Source: Flavobacterium sp. ALJ2 (GTDB lineage: Bacteria; Bacteroidota; Bacteroidia; Flavobacteriales; Flavobacteriaceae). From it: 64,000 nt of DNA. Positions 53,299-60,714 of this stretch are shown in pieces. Where the stretch lies: NCBI RefSeq assembly GCF_015594725.1, contig NZ_JADNRC010000002.1:62001-126000 (forward strand), written 5' to 3'. A program made the position numbers and the translations under genes. Below the pieces are notes generated by a model. That model was not told the origin of the DNA. It saw only the letters and a list, made by a program, of their open reading frames with translations, and searched no databases. Numbering within the stretch: the stretch's first letter is position 1; each line of letters begins with the position of its first letter.

Positions 53299-53340
53299 CA
53301 AATGTAGTAAAATATATTACCATGTTGCAAAATATGCTAC
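53299..53340 (-). promoter_or_regulatory. phage promoter covered by a double 17-bp operator
   Basis: Minus-strand TTG (53328-53330), 21 bp, TACATTTG (53299-53306). Units GTAGTAAAATATATTAC (53304-53320) and GTTGCAAAATATGCTAC (53324-53340), 3 bp apart, overlap both promoter elements. Layout and spacing equal those at 52206-52247. Confidence 0.75.
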
Positions 53341-53509
53341 AATAATAATGCTAAACTAAATGAAGCAAATTAGTGTGTTAAAAAACAATTATATTAGCTA
53401 CTTGATAAATAATAAAAATGGAAGAACAAAATAATTATAGGGCATACTAACAATCCTTACTTTTGCCTGTTTTTATAATATATTTGCTTTATAAATTTAA
53501 AAACACACT

Positions 53510-53917
53510 ATGTTAACACACTATAATTTACTAACTAATTCGATATTAAACATTCGCCTAATATTAAATGAACGTAATTTTTCTATTTCTTCTGATAATT
53601 TGATTTTAGATTCCTATGAAGAATTAGTAATTTTTGTAATATCTAATTTTGAAATTCCTTCTTCACATAAAGAATATATTTTAAAAAATTTGAAATTATC
53701 TAAAAATGTATCAGAAGAAAATATGATAGCAGAATTACAAAACAATCTAAAAGATATAACAGGTAATTTCAGCCTAGAATTTCCATTAAGAGCGCTAGAA
53801 GTTTACTTCTCTTATGGAGAAGAACCTGATGATATTGATATTCATGTGTTGGGGAAGTTAAAATACCTTATTTCTAAACTTCATTATCTAGTAGGAGAAA
53901 ATTACAAATTCAACTAA
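53510..53917 (+). CDS. hypothetical protein on the opposite strand (cargo candidate)
   Basis: 135 residues, soluble, helical (MLTHYNLLTNSILNIRLILNERNF...), acidic in the second half. It is on the plus strand among leftward genes, with TACTTTTG (53458-53465) and TATATTTG (53479-53486) boxes upstream and a bidirectional terminator behind it. Typical moron layout. No family recognised. Confidence 0.65.
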   Translation: MLTHYNLLTNSILNIRLILNERNFSISSDNLILDSYEELVIFVISNFEIPSSHKEYILKNLKLSKNVSEENMIAELQNNLKDITGNFSLEFPLRALEVYFSYGEEPDDIDIHVLGKLKYLISKLHYLVGENYKFN

Positions 53918-53945
53918 TTATTTTATTACTACTATTTACAAACAA

Positions 53946-53971
53946 AAAAACCACCCGATGAGGTGGTTTTT
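53946..53971. terminator. bidirectional terminator between convergent genes
   Basis: Ten-pair stem AAAAACCACC / GGTGGTTTTT with a 6-nt loop; usable on both strands. Confidence 0.9.
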
Positions 53972-53972
53972 G

Positions 53973-54197
53973 TTATTTACAAGCTTCTTCAAGCTTCTTA
54001 CTTCTTTCTGTATTTAGTAAAGTTATTTGTTTGAAATCAATACCGTTTGGTCCTGGGTTATCTCTAACATACTGAATTTGGTTATCGTATTTTAAATTTA
54101 TCTCGTTTTTATTTGTTTCACAACTATTATTGTCGCCATCATTAGAGCAAGCACTCAAAATTGATACTAAAACTAGGGTTAGTAATATTCTTTTCAT
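53973..54197 (-). CDS. small lipoprotein
   Basis: 74 residues from ATG 54197 (MKRILLTLVLVSILSAC), which follows the preceding stop by one base; an ATG at 54209 adds four residues. Lipobox LSAC, so exported and lipid-anchored. The rest is polar with a single extra Cys pair (C in NSCETN and EEACK). Could act in superinfection exclusion at the cell surface, as small phage lipoproteins do in other systems; inference only. Confidence 0.7.
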   Translation of the reverse strand: MKRILLTLVLVSILSACSNDGDNNSCETNKNEINLKYDNQIQYVRDNPGPNGIDFKQITLLNTERSKKLEEACK

Positions 54198-54198
54198 A

Positions 54199-54456
54199 TT
54201 ATTTAACAACCCCTCCGCCTTTTACTTTTACATTATTTTTTGGTGTAAATTCATCATTGTAAGGAACAAATACGCTTGACTCACTCAAACCAATTCTATT
54301 TGCATTTTTATCTATCCTTGAAGTATTATATAACCATCCTCCAGCTACTCTAGTAACAATTGTAATTTTTTCATTAACTGCAGCCATGGCACCACCTGAT
54401 TCTTTATTAATCACTACTGACTCATGTAAGTCTAATTCATAAATTGTTTTTTCCAT
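54199..54456 (-). CDS. small hypothetical protein
   Basis: 85 residues, soluble, beta-rich (MEKTIYELDLHESVVINKESGG; VARVAGGWLYNTS-like core). Its stop lies just before the lipoprotein start, so they are coupled. No family recognised. Confidence 0.65.
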   Translation of the reverse strand: MEKTIYELDLHESVVINKESGGAMAAVNEKITIVTRVAGGWLYNTSRIDKNANRIGLSESSVFVPYNDEFTPKNNVKVKGGGVVK

Positions 54457-54477
54457 TTTAAAGTTTTTAATTGGTTA

Positions 54478-54762
54478 TTATTTAAATCCTAAACGGGTGA
54501 CCGTTCCGTGTTGTTCGGTAAAAGCTTTTCCTGGCAATTCTTTTTTTGCTCTTTTATCAAAGATTGTAAGCTGCCAAGGTGTAATATTTTCGATGTTGAT
54601 GTATAGTACATCGTATGATTTATACTTAGCAATTTGGATGCCAACAATAATATACTGTCTAAACTCATAAAATGGATTATAATTTTGGATTGATTTTATT
54701 GTGCTTGGTTGGATTTGAAAAAAAATCCTTTGGATCTTCTCTATTTCATTTTCTGTAAGCAT
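54478..54762 (-). CDS. small hypothetical protein, parental copy of the 28.1-kb remnant
   Basis: 94 residues. The C-terminal third (NITPWQLTIFDKRAKKELPG and KAFTEQHGTVTRLGFK) recurs in the truncated copy at 28057-28179, so this is the intact gene. N-terminal half helical, C-terminal half basic. It has its own promoter at 54785-54815. Function unknown. Confidence 0.7.
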   Translation of the reverse strand: MLTENEIEKIQRIFFQIQPSTIKSIQNYNPFYEFRQYIIVGIQIAKYKSYDVLYINIENITPWQLTIFDKRAKKELPGKAFTEQHGTVTRLGFK

Positions 54763-54784
54763 GGTATTTGGTGTAAAATCAATT

Positions 54785-54815
54785 CAAAAGTAACTAATAA
54801 AAGAACCTAAAACAA
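54785..54815 (-). promoter_or_regulatory. promoter of the 94-aa gene
   Basis: Minus-strand TTG (54813-54815), 20 bp, TACTTTTG (54785-54792), 23 bp upstream of the ATG. It lacks the 17-bp operator units, unlike the promoters at 52.2 and 53.3 kb. Confidence 0.65.
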
Positions 54816-54928
54816 AAGACAGTAAATAAAAAAATGTCCATGAATACAAATAAAATTAAAATCTTGCGGTTTAGTTTCTTATCTAATTCTGCAATTTGTC
54901 TATCATGTTCTTCCCAGTATCTATGCAT
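54794..54928 (-). CDS. very small single-span membrane protein
   Basis: 44 residues: a polar N terminus (MHRYWEEHDRQIAELDKKL) and one hydrophobic helix with many Phe (ILILFVFMDIFLFTVFCF). The charge pattern is that of a small inner-membrane protein, Nin-Cout undetermined. No family known. The promoter of the next gene lies at its 3' end. Confidence 0.5.
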   Translation of the reverse strand: MHRYWEEHDRQIAELDKKLNRKILILFVFMDIFLFTVFCFRFFY

Positions 54929-54974
54929 AATTCAAAATTACAAAGACGTTTATATTTTATTTTACGGTTTCCCT

Positions 54975-55607
54975 TTATTTACAATATTTATTAATAAGTT
55001 TTACTGGAGTCATTCCTTCTTGGGCAGCTAAATTGCATATAAACATTGCCTGATTTCTTCCTGTAAGATTTGATTTTTCAGAAATCTCAAGAAATAATCC
55101 TTTTTTCGTAATATTTTTTAAAGATATTTTAGATTCATCCATTGTTCCAGGAATACATTCTCTAACCCAAAAATCAATTTTAGTTTCGATTTTCAAAGCT
55201 ATGTTATGTGGCTGAATAGATTCATTGTGCGGTTCAACAATCTCTTTAAAGTGTTTCTCTACCTCATCAAAGTTTAACCAAGCTATAAAGTAAAGATCAT
55301 CATCATCTTTAAAACCACTCTTAAATGGTTTAGAAACTTCAAAAGGTTTCATCGTTTCGACAACAGCTTTAGAGCATAAATAATAATTACAATGCAATTT
55401 TACAGTTTGATTAACTCCATCAGAAGTTATAAATCTATCGAACTTAAGTAAAGCCTCATCTGAACTTTTACCTTGAACACTTACATCTATTTTCATTTTC
55501 GGGTTATCTTCTTGCCATACTTTAGATTTTATGAATACTCCGAATCTTTCAGAACCGTTATTTGCTATTGTTTCAATAATTGGTGTGTAATAATATATTT
55601 TTTTCAT
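54975..55607 (-). CDS. hypothetical phage protein
   Basis: 210 residues, soluble, mixed alpha/beta (MKKIYYYTPIIETIANNGSERFGVFIKSKVW). The last 45 residues (SNLTGRNQAMFICNLAAQEGMTPVKLINKYC) look like a small helical module. A short GC hairpin at 55621-55637 lies in its leader. In the cluster of small genes between replication and packaging. Function not recognised. Confidence 0.65.
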   Translation of the reverse strand: MKKIYYYTPIIETIANNGSERFGVFIKSKVWQEDNPKMKIDVSVQGKSSDEALLKFDRFITSDGVNQTVKLHCNYYLCSKAVVETMKPFEVSKPFKSGFKDDDDLYFIAWLNFDEVEKHFKEIVEPHNESIQPHNIALKIETKIDFWVRECIPGTMDESKISLKNITKKGLFLEISEKSNLTGRNQAMFICNLAAQEGMTPVKLINKYCK

Positions 55608-55679
55608 ATTTGATTTTTTGTCTCCACCGTGTGGAGAAAGTTAACTTAAGTGTTGATTTTAAAGGGATTCTTGATTTAA

Positions 55680-55925
55680 TTAAAATAGTGTTAATTGGTC
55701 TATTTGAGGTTCATCTGAATTAAGTATTTCAGAGTGTTTAGGAAACATTTCAAAACATCTATTTAGATATTGAATCATCATATCAGTTAGTTTTAAATGA
55801 TTTGGATAATAAAAAGGTAATTCTACTATTTGCCTAAAACGCATACCTCGATTTGTATTATAACTTTCGTAAACTATTCTATTTTCTGTCCAAAAATGAC
55901 TGTGGTTATGTGATTTTGTAAGCAT
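55680..55925 (-). CDS. small hypothetical protein
   Basis: 81 residues, soluble (MLTKSHNHSHFWTENRIVYESYNT), His-rich start. Seven bases downstream of the ASCH gene and on the same strand. No family recognised. Confidence 0.6.
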   Translation of the reverse strand: MLTKSHNHSHFWTENRIVYESYNTNRGMRFRQIVELPFYYPNHLKLTDMMIQYLNRCFEMFPKHSEILNSDEPQIDQLTLF

Positions 55926-55932
55926 AACTAAA

Positions 55933-56493
55933 TTATTTACCCATTAACTTATCATAACATTCATTAGAACAAACTAATGGTTCGATAGGTTGCCCTATGC
56001 ATCCACATTCTTGACCATTACAGCAATATTGAGGATCATGCCCGAAAAACTCTTTGTTACAACTCATGCAACTCTGATTTGGAGTTGGTTCCCAAAAAGA
56101 AAGTTTTCCTTTTACATTTAGAATTGGTTTTTCATAAAGCACCGGATTAGCTAGTACCCAATTGTAAATTGGTTTTTCACTTAAAACAAATACTCCATCT
56201 CCAACGTATTTTCCTCCTGTTTTTTCCGCCCAAATGCTGTGATGATTCACAACACAATCAATGATGTCAACTTCTCCTATGATTGCTGAATATGTTATTT
56301 TAGCTTCAATATTTGGAATTGAATTAAACTGATCAATAGATAAAGAGCTTAAACTAATTCCTTTCGCTGGAGTTCCCGAAGCATGAATATAAATCCTACC
56401 TCTAAAGTGCGTTTTCCAAGTCCTGTTCTCAATTTCTTTTATGCCATGAGCAATTAAACTCGCCCATGGTTGTTTTATGGATAGTGCTTTCAT
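55933..56493 (-). CDS. ASCH domain protein with Cys-rich tail
   Basis: 186 residues. An N-terminal ASCH domain (about 1-125) shows the family start KALSIKQPWASLIAHGIKEIENRTWKT and GRIYIHAS. ASCH domains bind RNA or nucleotides and some act as nucleases or base-modifying adaptors. The last 45 residues carry nine Cys (SCMSCNKEF, YCCNGQECGC, VCSNECY), an unusual zinc-binding-like addition. It overlaps the end of the next upstream gene by 4 bp. Found often in phage replication/modification regions; exact substrate unknown. Confidence 0.8.
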   Translation of the reverse strand: MKALSIKQPWASLIAHGIKEIENRTWKTHFRGRIYIHASGTPAKGISLSSLSIDQFNSIPNIEAKITYSAIIGEVDIIDCVVNHHSIWAEKTGGKYVGDGVFVLSEKPIYNWVLANPVLYEKPILNVKGKLSFWEPTPNQSCMSCNKEFFGHDPQYCCNGQECGCIGQPIEPLVCSNECYDKLMGK

Positions 56494-56816
56494 GATTGAT
56501 CCTTTTTCATTTGAAGTTCTTTAACCTTATTTTGGAACTTGCTACTAAATGACTCATCTTCAATACCTAATTCCTTCAATCTTAATTTAGCTTCAAGAAT
56601 TGTAACCTTAGCATCATCAATCGTTTCTTGTAACTGCGAAATTTCTTCATCCTTATCAATCTCATCCTTTTCTGTTTCATGACATGTTTCGCAAATTGTT
56701 GTTTTAGGAAACCATTTCTTAGACCCATAACCGTCATGTAAATCGAACCACTCACCACATTTTTGGCATGGTGTAGGCATCTCCATTTCTTCTAATTCTT
56801 CATTTATAAATTCCAT
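56490..56816 (-). CDS. zinc-ribbon plus coiled-coil protein
   Basis: 108 residues: a CxxC...CxxC zinc ribbon (CQKCGEWFDLHDGYGSKKWFPKTTICETC, about 17-45) and a C-terminal coiled coil (about 55-105). Overlaps the ASCH gene by ATGA, so they are translationally coupled. A nucleic-acid-binding adaptor is plausible. No named family. Confidence 0.7.
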   Translation of the reverse strand: MEFINEELEEMEMPTPCQKCGEWFDLHDGYGSKKWFPKTTICETCHETEKDEIDKDEEISQLQETIDDAKVTILEAKLRLKELGIEDESFSSKFQNKVKELQMKKDQS

Positions 56817-56846
56817 AATTTTAAATTTTCACGATTATATATTTTT

Positions 56847-57032
56847 TTAATAAAAACTATCAACATCTTTTTGTGTTTCAAAACTATAAGAGGTGCGCAC
56901 TTGTACAAAAAATAGTTTTTCACAACAACCACACTCTAGTTCTTCAATATCATCTGTACTATACAAAAAGTAGCTTTCATTTTCATTTATGTCGTATTCC
57001 TCTTGACAATTTGGGCAAATAATTTGTTTCAT
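56847..57032 (-). CDS. small zinc-ribbon protein
   Basis: 61 residues with CPNC at residues 6-9 and CGCC near 34-37, a four-Cys zinc ribbon. Its start overlaps the upstream gene stop by 4 bp. Second zinc-ribbon gene in this cluster. Function unknown. Confidence 0.65.
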   Translation of the reverse strand: MKQIICPNCQEEYDINENESYFLYSTDDIEELECGCCEKLFFVQVRTSYSFETQKDVDSFY

Positions 57033-57256
57033 AATTTTCTCTGTTTAAGCATCTCATCAGCTAATAAATATGCATTATGAGAAACTACTTTATAAGCTTC
57101 TAAAACTTGTGTTTCGTCTTTTATAGTTAACCCGTTATTCAATATACCTACCATTGCAGACACTGCAAATTGATCACGCAAAAACACTTGGTAGTCACTA
57201 ACAGCTACTTTAATAATTCTTTGCGGAGTTGATTCGTTTTTATCAGACATATACAT
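57029..57256 (-). CDS. small hypothetical protein
   Basis: 75 residues, soluble, helical (MYMSDKNESTPQRIIKVAVSDYQVFLRDQF). Translational coupling on both sides: TAATG with the upstream 52-aa gene and ATGA-type overlap with the zinc ribbon gene. A start two codons later (MSDKNES) is possible. No family recognised. Confidence 0.65.
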   Translation of the reverse strand: MYMSDKNESTPQRIIKVAVSDYQVFLRDQFAVSAMVGILNNGLTIKDETQVLEAYKVVSHNAYLLADEMLKQRKL

Positions 57257-57414
57257 TATGTGTTAATTTGTTTTGTTAAATATTTATTGACAGTAATTTT
57301 TATTACTTTTTTCTTTAATCCAAATTCAAGTGCAATAGCAGGAATAGAATTTAATCTACTGGACTGCCATCTTTCAATAATTAAGCCTTGAGTTTTTTTG
57401 TTAATTTTTTTCAT
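57256..57414 (-). CDS. small HTH-like protein
   Basis: 52 residues from ATG 57414, basic start (MKKINKKTQGLIIERW), then SIPAIALEFGLKKKVIKITV, which has the spacing of a homeodomain-like helix-turn-helix (IA-x-x-FGL-x4-V). The stop overlaps the next ATG (TAATG). It could be a small phage regulator; that is inference. Just behind the terminator of the beta-clamp transcript. Confidence 0.55.
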   Translation of the reverse strand: MKKINKKTQGLIIERWQSSRLNSIPAIALEFGLKKKVIKITVNKYLTKQINT

Positions 57415-57435
57415 CACACTATATTTTATTCAATT

Positions 57436-57460
57436 AAAAACCGCCTATTTAAGGCGGTTT
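57436..57460 (-). terminator. terminator between beta-clamp and small-gene transcripts
   Basis: Stem AAACCGCCTT / TAGGCGGTTT-type (CCGCC/GGCGG core) with a T-run on the minus strand. The 135 bp between it and the clamp gene hold nothing I recognise. Confidence 0.85.
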
Positions 57461-57594
57461 GAAAGTCTTGTTATAATTTAATCGGCTAATGAAAAGAACT
57501 TCCTTACCCTTCCGATTTTTGAAACAACCATTATAACTAGCTACCTTGGAGACAACCAAAGAGTTCTATATAGGATAAGGAATTAAATGAGTAA

Positions 57595-58710
57595 TTAATT
57601 TATAAGGGACGGCATGATGAGCATGAGAATTTTTTCTTCTTCAGCTAATCCATCAACCGGTGTAATAATAGCAGCTCGATTTGGTAGTGAGAACTCAATA
57701 TTTATTTCCTCCGAGTTCAAGTTACTGAGCATTTCCGCTAGATATTTGGCGTTAAAACCAATTCGAGTATCTTGACCTTGATAATTACAAGTTAATCGTT
57801 CATCGGCTTTGTTTGAGTAATCAACGTCTTCAGAAGAAAGATGTAACTCATTGCCTGAGAATTTTAAAACAACTTGTTTTGTTTGTTTGTTAGAAAAGAT
57901 GGAAACACACTTTACTGAACTTAAAATCGTGGATCTATTTACCAAAGCTTTGTTTGGGTTTTCCTTTGGAATAACATTCTCGTAATTCGGATATTTACCT
58001 TCAATCAATCTTGAAATCAAAACATAATCATCAAAAGAGAATATTGCATTTGTCTGATTAAAACTAATAACTACCTCAACATCTGAAGTTGAAAGAATCC
58101 CTTTTAAAACATTCAAAGGCTTTTTCGGAACAATTAAATCAACTTCTTCTTCAGAAGTAATATCTGTTCTTTGATACTTTACCAATTTATGTGCATCTGT
58201 TGCTACAAAATTTAATCCCTGAGGTGAGAACTGAAATAAAACTCCAGTCATGATTGGTCTTAAATCATCAGTTCCTGTAGCGAAACTTGTTTTTGTAATT
58301 GCTTTACCTAAAACTTTTGAATTAATTTTTGCTGTCTGAGCATTTTCAATGAGAACAGTCTTAGGATATTCTTTCGCTGATGCATAAGCAATGACATAAT
58401 TTCCTGCTTCAGAACTAATCTCCATTGTACTATTTTCCTTTACTGAGAATACAAGTGGCTGCTCTGGAAATGTTTTTAAAATATCAATTAGCATTCTGGC
58501 AGGAATCGCGATTGCCCCTTTACTTTCTGATTGAATTTCCAATATTGAACTAATTGTAGTTTCTAAGTCTGATGCTGTAATTTTTAATTGGTTTCCATCA
58601 ATCTCAAATAAGAAGTTATCTAAAATTGGAAGTGTATTTGAAGAATTAATAACTCCATTTAAAATTATTAGTTTCTCGAGTAATGTTTTACTGTTTAAAT
58701 TGATTTTCAT
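57595..58710 (-). CDS. dnaN: DNA polymerase III beta sliding clamp, phage-encoded
   Basis: 371 residues, full length, three repeated clamp domains (about 1-120, 125-245, 250-371). Family marks: MKINLNSKTLLEKLIILNGVI start, GTDDLRPIMTGVLFQF, VATDAHKLVKY, GKYPNYENVIP and the C-terminal MLIMPSLIN (peptide-binding pocket end). It encircles DNA and tethers polymerases and partner enzymes. It lies within the phage, overlapping the preceding small gene by 23 bp, so it is not the host copy. No polymerase gene is present in the window. Confidence 0.9.
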   Translation of the reverse strand: MKINLNSKTLLEKLIILNGVINSSNTLPILDNFLFEIDGNQLKITASDLETTISSILEIQSESKGAIAIPARMLIDILKTFPEQPLVFSVKENSTMEISSEAGNYVIAYASAKEYPKTVLIENAQTAKINSKVLGKAITKTSFATGTDDLRPIMTGVLFQFSPQGLNFVATDAHKLVKYQRTDITSEEEVDLIVPKKPLNVLKGILSTSDVEVVISFNQTNAIFSFDDYVLISRLIEGKYPNYENVIPKENPNKALVNRSTILSSVKCVSIFSNKQTKQVVLKFSGNELHLSSEDVDYSNKADERLTCNYQGQDTRIGFNAKYLAEMLSNLNSEEINIEFSLPNRAAIITPVDGLAEEEKILMLIMPSLIN

Positions 58711-58999
58711 ATGTTTTATAGTATTTAGTTAAATCTTGTTTTATGTGATGAAGGTTTCTCCAACATGATCCAAATTCTTTTGGAACATTTCCGTCCAGAT
58801 CAAGGATATTAAAGACAGCATCCTTAAATTTATTTACAACCATTAATACGATTAAATCACCTTCCTGAAAATAATAATGAGGTTTGTACTTTACTTTCAT
58901 GCCATCATTCAAAGCTGCTAATATTTCATCAGCAGCCAATGATAGCTTTTCGTTTCGTTGATCTAATTCGTATTCTTTGAAAAGATTTAACTGGTTCAT
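58688..58999 (-). CDS. small hypothetical protein between methyltransferase and clamp genes
   Basis: 103 residues, soluble (MNQLNLFKEYELDQRNEKLSLAADEILAAL). The opening QLNLF resembles a clamp-binding QxxLF motif at the N terminus, which would fit the overlapping clamp gene downstream; this is an inference. Its ATG overlaps the stop of the methyltransferase gene by one base. No family recognised. Confidence 0.6.
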   Translation of the reverse strand: MNQLNLFKEYELDQRNEKLSLAADEILAALNDGMKVKYKPHYYFQEGDLIVLMVVNKFKDAVFNILDLDGNVPKEFGSCWRNLHHIKQDLTKYYKTYENQFKQ

Positions 59000-60714
59000 T
59001 ATCCAGCTATTTTCATTGCATGTTGCTGTAGTGATCTATAGTTGTTTTTTACCAATGCTTTTGCCTGATTAACCTCAACTGCATTCCCAATGAACTTTTT
59101 TTGCTCTGTTTGGGTGCCAATTAGTTTATAATCTCTTGGGAATCCTTGGATTTGTTTTAATTCGGGAATGTTTAGCATTCTCATTTTTATATCGATTACC
59201 CCATGTGACACCATAAATTCTTTTATGAGAATCATTGTTTCAGAATCACTTTCATAAACAGGAATACTAATTAGTCCTAGTTCAGTTGATACAAGATAAA
59301 GAGGCGCTTTATCTTGTCTTGCTACAACCGTGCAACATGGATTATCAATGCTTCCATTGTTACCGCCCCAAGCAGGATTAAAAATATATTGTTGTGCTTT
59401 TACAATATTAAATTTAGGAATAGTAGTAAGTGTGCCTATAGGCTTTTCAATTGATACAGCTGTTCCTGTGCCATATTGTTGATCAATAAAATTTACATCT
59501 ACTTTAGCAACTCTATCTTTTGTAGTTAGTGTTGGGCATGGTTTGTCTATAGAATGAATACCACCATTACCATAATAAGTATTCAAATGTGATGCTGTTA
59601 CAATGGCTGTACCTCCTACAGTTGTAACTGTTCCTGCTGGCTGATTAATTGAATTCACCTTACCTTCAGGACGACCATAATAATATTTTTTAAGAAAAAC
59701 AGATTTGACAACTGCATGTGAATTTCCAGTAGTAATTGTTCCGATGGGCTCATTTAAAGATTTTACACGACTATTATCTGAGCCTGAATTATATTGTTTA
59801 GTAAAAGAATGATCACCATTAGCGACAAATTTTACAAGTCCTGCGTAAATCCTTTTGAGCGTATTATCGGAAAGTTCCTTTTTCCTTTCGAAAATACTCA
59901 CACCTTCATCATCAAGATCTAAAACCTCTCGAACGGGCTTCCATTTTTGCATTGGAAATAAAGGACTTTCAACTTTATCTTTCGTGTGGGTTTGTTCTGG
60001 CCAACTTATAGGTAAACAACTTGGTCTAATTTCACCACTTAACCGCTTATGCATTATCTCCTTTGAAAATTGAATGAACAATCTTTCACGGCTTTGATAT
60101 GCACCATAATTAGCAGAATTCAAAATTTTGTAATCATAAACATAGCCACTGGAACATACTTTATTGATCCATCTAATATATTCTTTTCCAGCTGTCCTCG
60201 ATATTGGTTTTCCTTTTTCATCTAGTGGTCCCCAACTCATAAATTCTCTAACATTTTCAACCCAGAAATAATCAGGATCTAATTCAATCAAGTACATAAA
60301 CATATGATCAGCTAAAGTTCTACTGTCTGCATCTCTTGCCTGACCTCCTTTTGCTTTTGAAAAATTTGTACATTCCAAAGAAGCCCAGATATTTACTTTA
60401 CAATTTGGAAAAGAAATTCGAACTTCATCAATTAAATATCTAAGTTTCTTAACTACTTCAAAGTTTCTGATATCTTCTGTAAAATGTAAGGTGTCAGGAT
60501 GGTTCTGAGAATGGCTTAAAATTGCATTCTTATCATGATTCACACAAGCTGCAACAAACATATTTGTAATTTCTGTAAAATGAATTCCTGTTGATGTTCC
60601 GCCAGCCCCACAAAACAAATCAATCCAAAAGACAATCTGACTGTCAAAATCAGCTTGTCTTTTTACATGTTTTATAAATGTTTTTGTTTCTCTTTTTAAT
60701 TGTGATTGTATCAT
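58999..60714 (-). CDS. C5 cytosine DNA methyltransferase with repeated target-recognition region
   Basis: 571 residues. Motif I FCGAGG (34-39), motif IV with catalytic Cys115 in SLECTNFS (Glu replaces the usual Pro of the PC dipeptide), motif VI ENV (153-155), motif VIII QSRER (207-211) and motif X GNAVEV (543-548). The target-recognition region is very long and contains five copies of PxGTxTT-like units at 323, 359, 392, 425 and 459. It methylates cytosine in phage or host DNA; no restriction partner is adjacent, so protection from host restriction is likely. It overlaps the helicase-methylase gene by 4 bp. Confidence 0.9.
   Translation of the reverse strand: MIQSQLKRETKTFIKHVKRQADFDSQIVFWIDLFCGAGGTSTGIHFTEITNMFVAACVNHDKNAILSHSQNHPDTLHFTEDIRNFEVVKKLRYLIDEVRISFPNCKVNIWASLECTNFSKAKGGQARDADSRTLADHMFMYLIELDPDYFWVENVREFMSWGPLDEKGKPISRTAGKEYIRWINKVCSSGYVYDYKILNSANYGAYQSRERLFIQFSKEIMHKRLSGEIRPSCLPISWPEQTHTKDKVESPLFPMQKWKPVREVLDLDDEGVSIFERKKELSDNTLKRIYAGLVKFVANGDHSFTKQYNSGSDNSRVKSLNEPIGTITTGNSHAVVKSVFLKKYYYGRPEGKVNSINQPAGTVTTVGGTAIVTASHLNTYYGNGGIHSIDKPCPTLTTKDRVAKVDVNFIDQQYGTGTAVSIEKPIGTLTTIPKFNIVKAQQYIFNPAWGGNNGSIDNPCCTVVARQDKAPLYLVSTELGLISIPVYESDSETMILIKEFMVSHGVIDIKMRMLNIPELKQIQGFPRDYKLIGTQTEQKKFIGNAVEVNQAKALVKNNYRSLQQHAMKIAG

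Noticed and set aside
57477..57540. 17-aa ORF (MVVSKIGRVRKFFSLAD) before the clamp terminator
   Set aside because: Too short, no coupling or context to support it.
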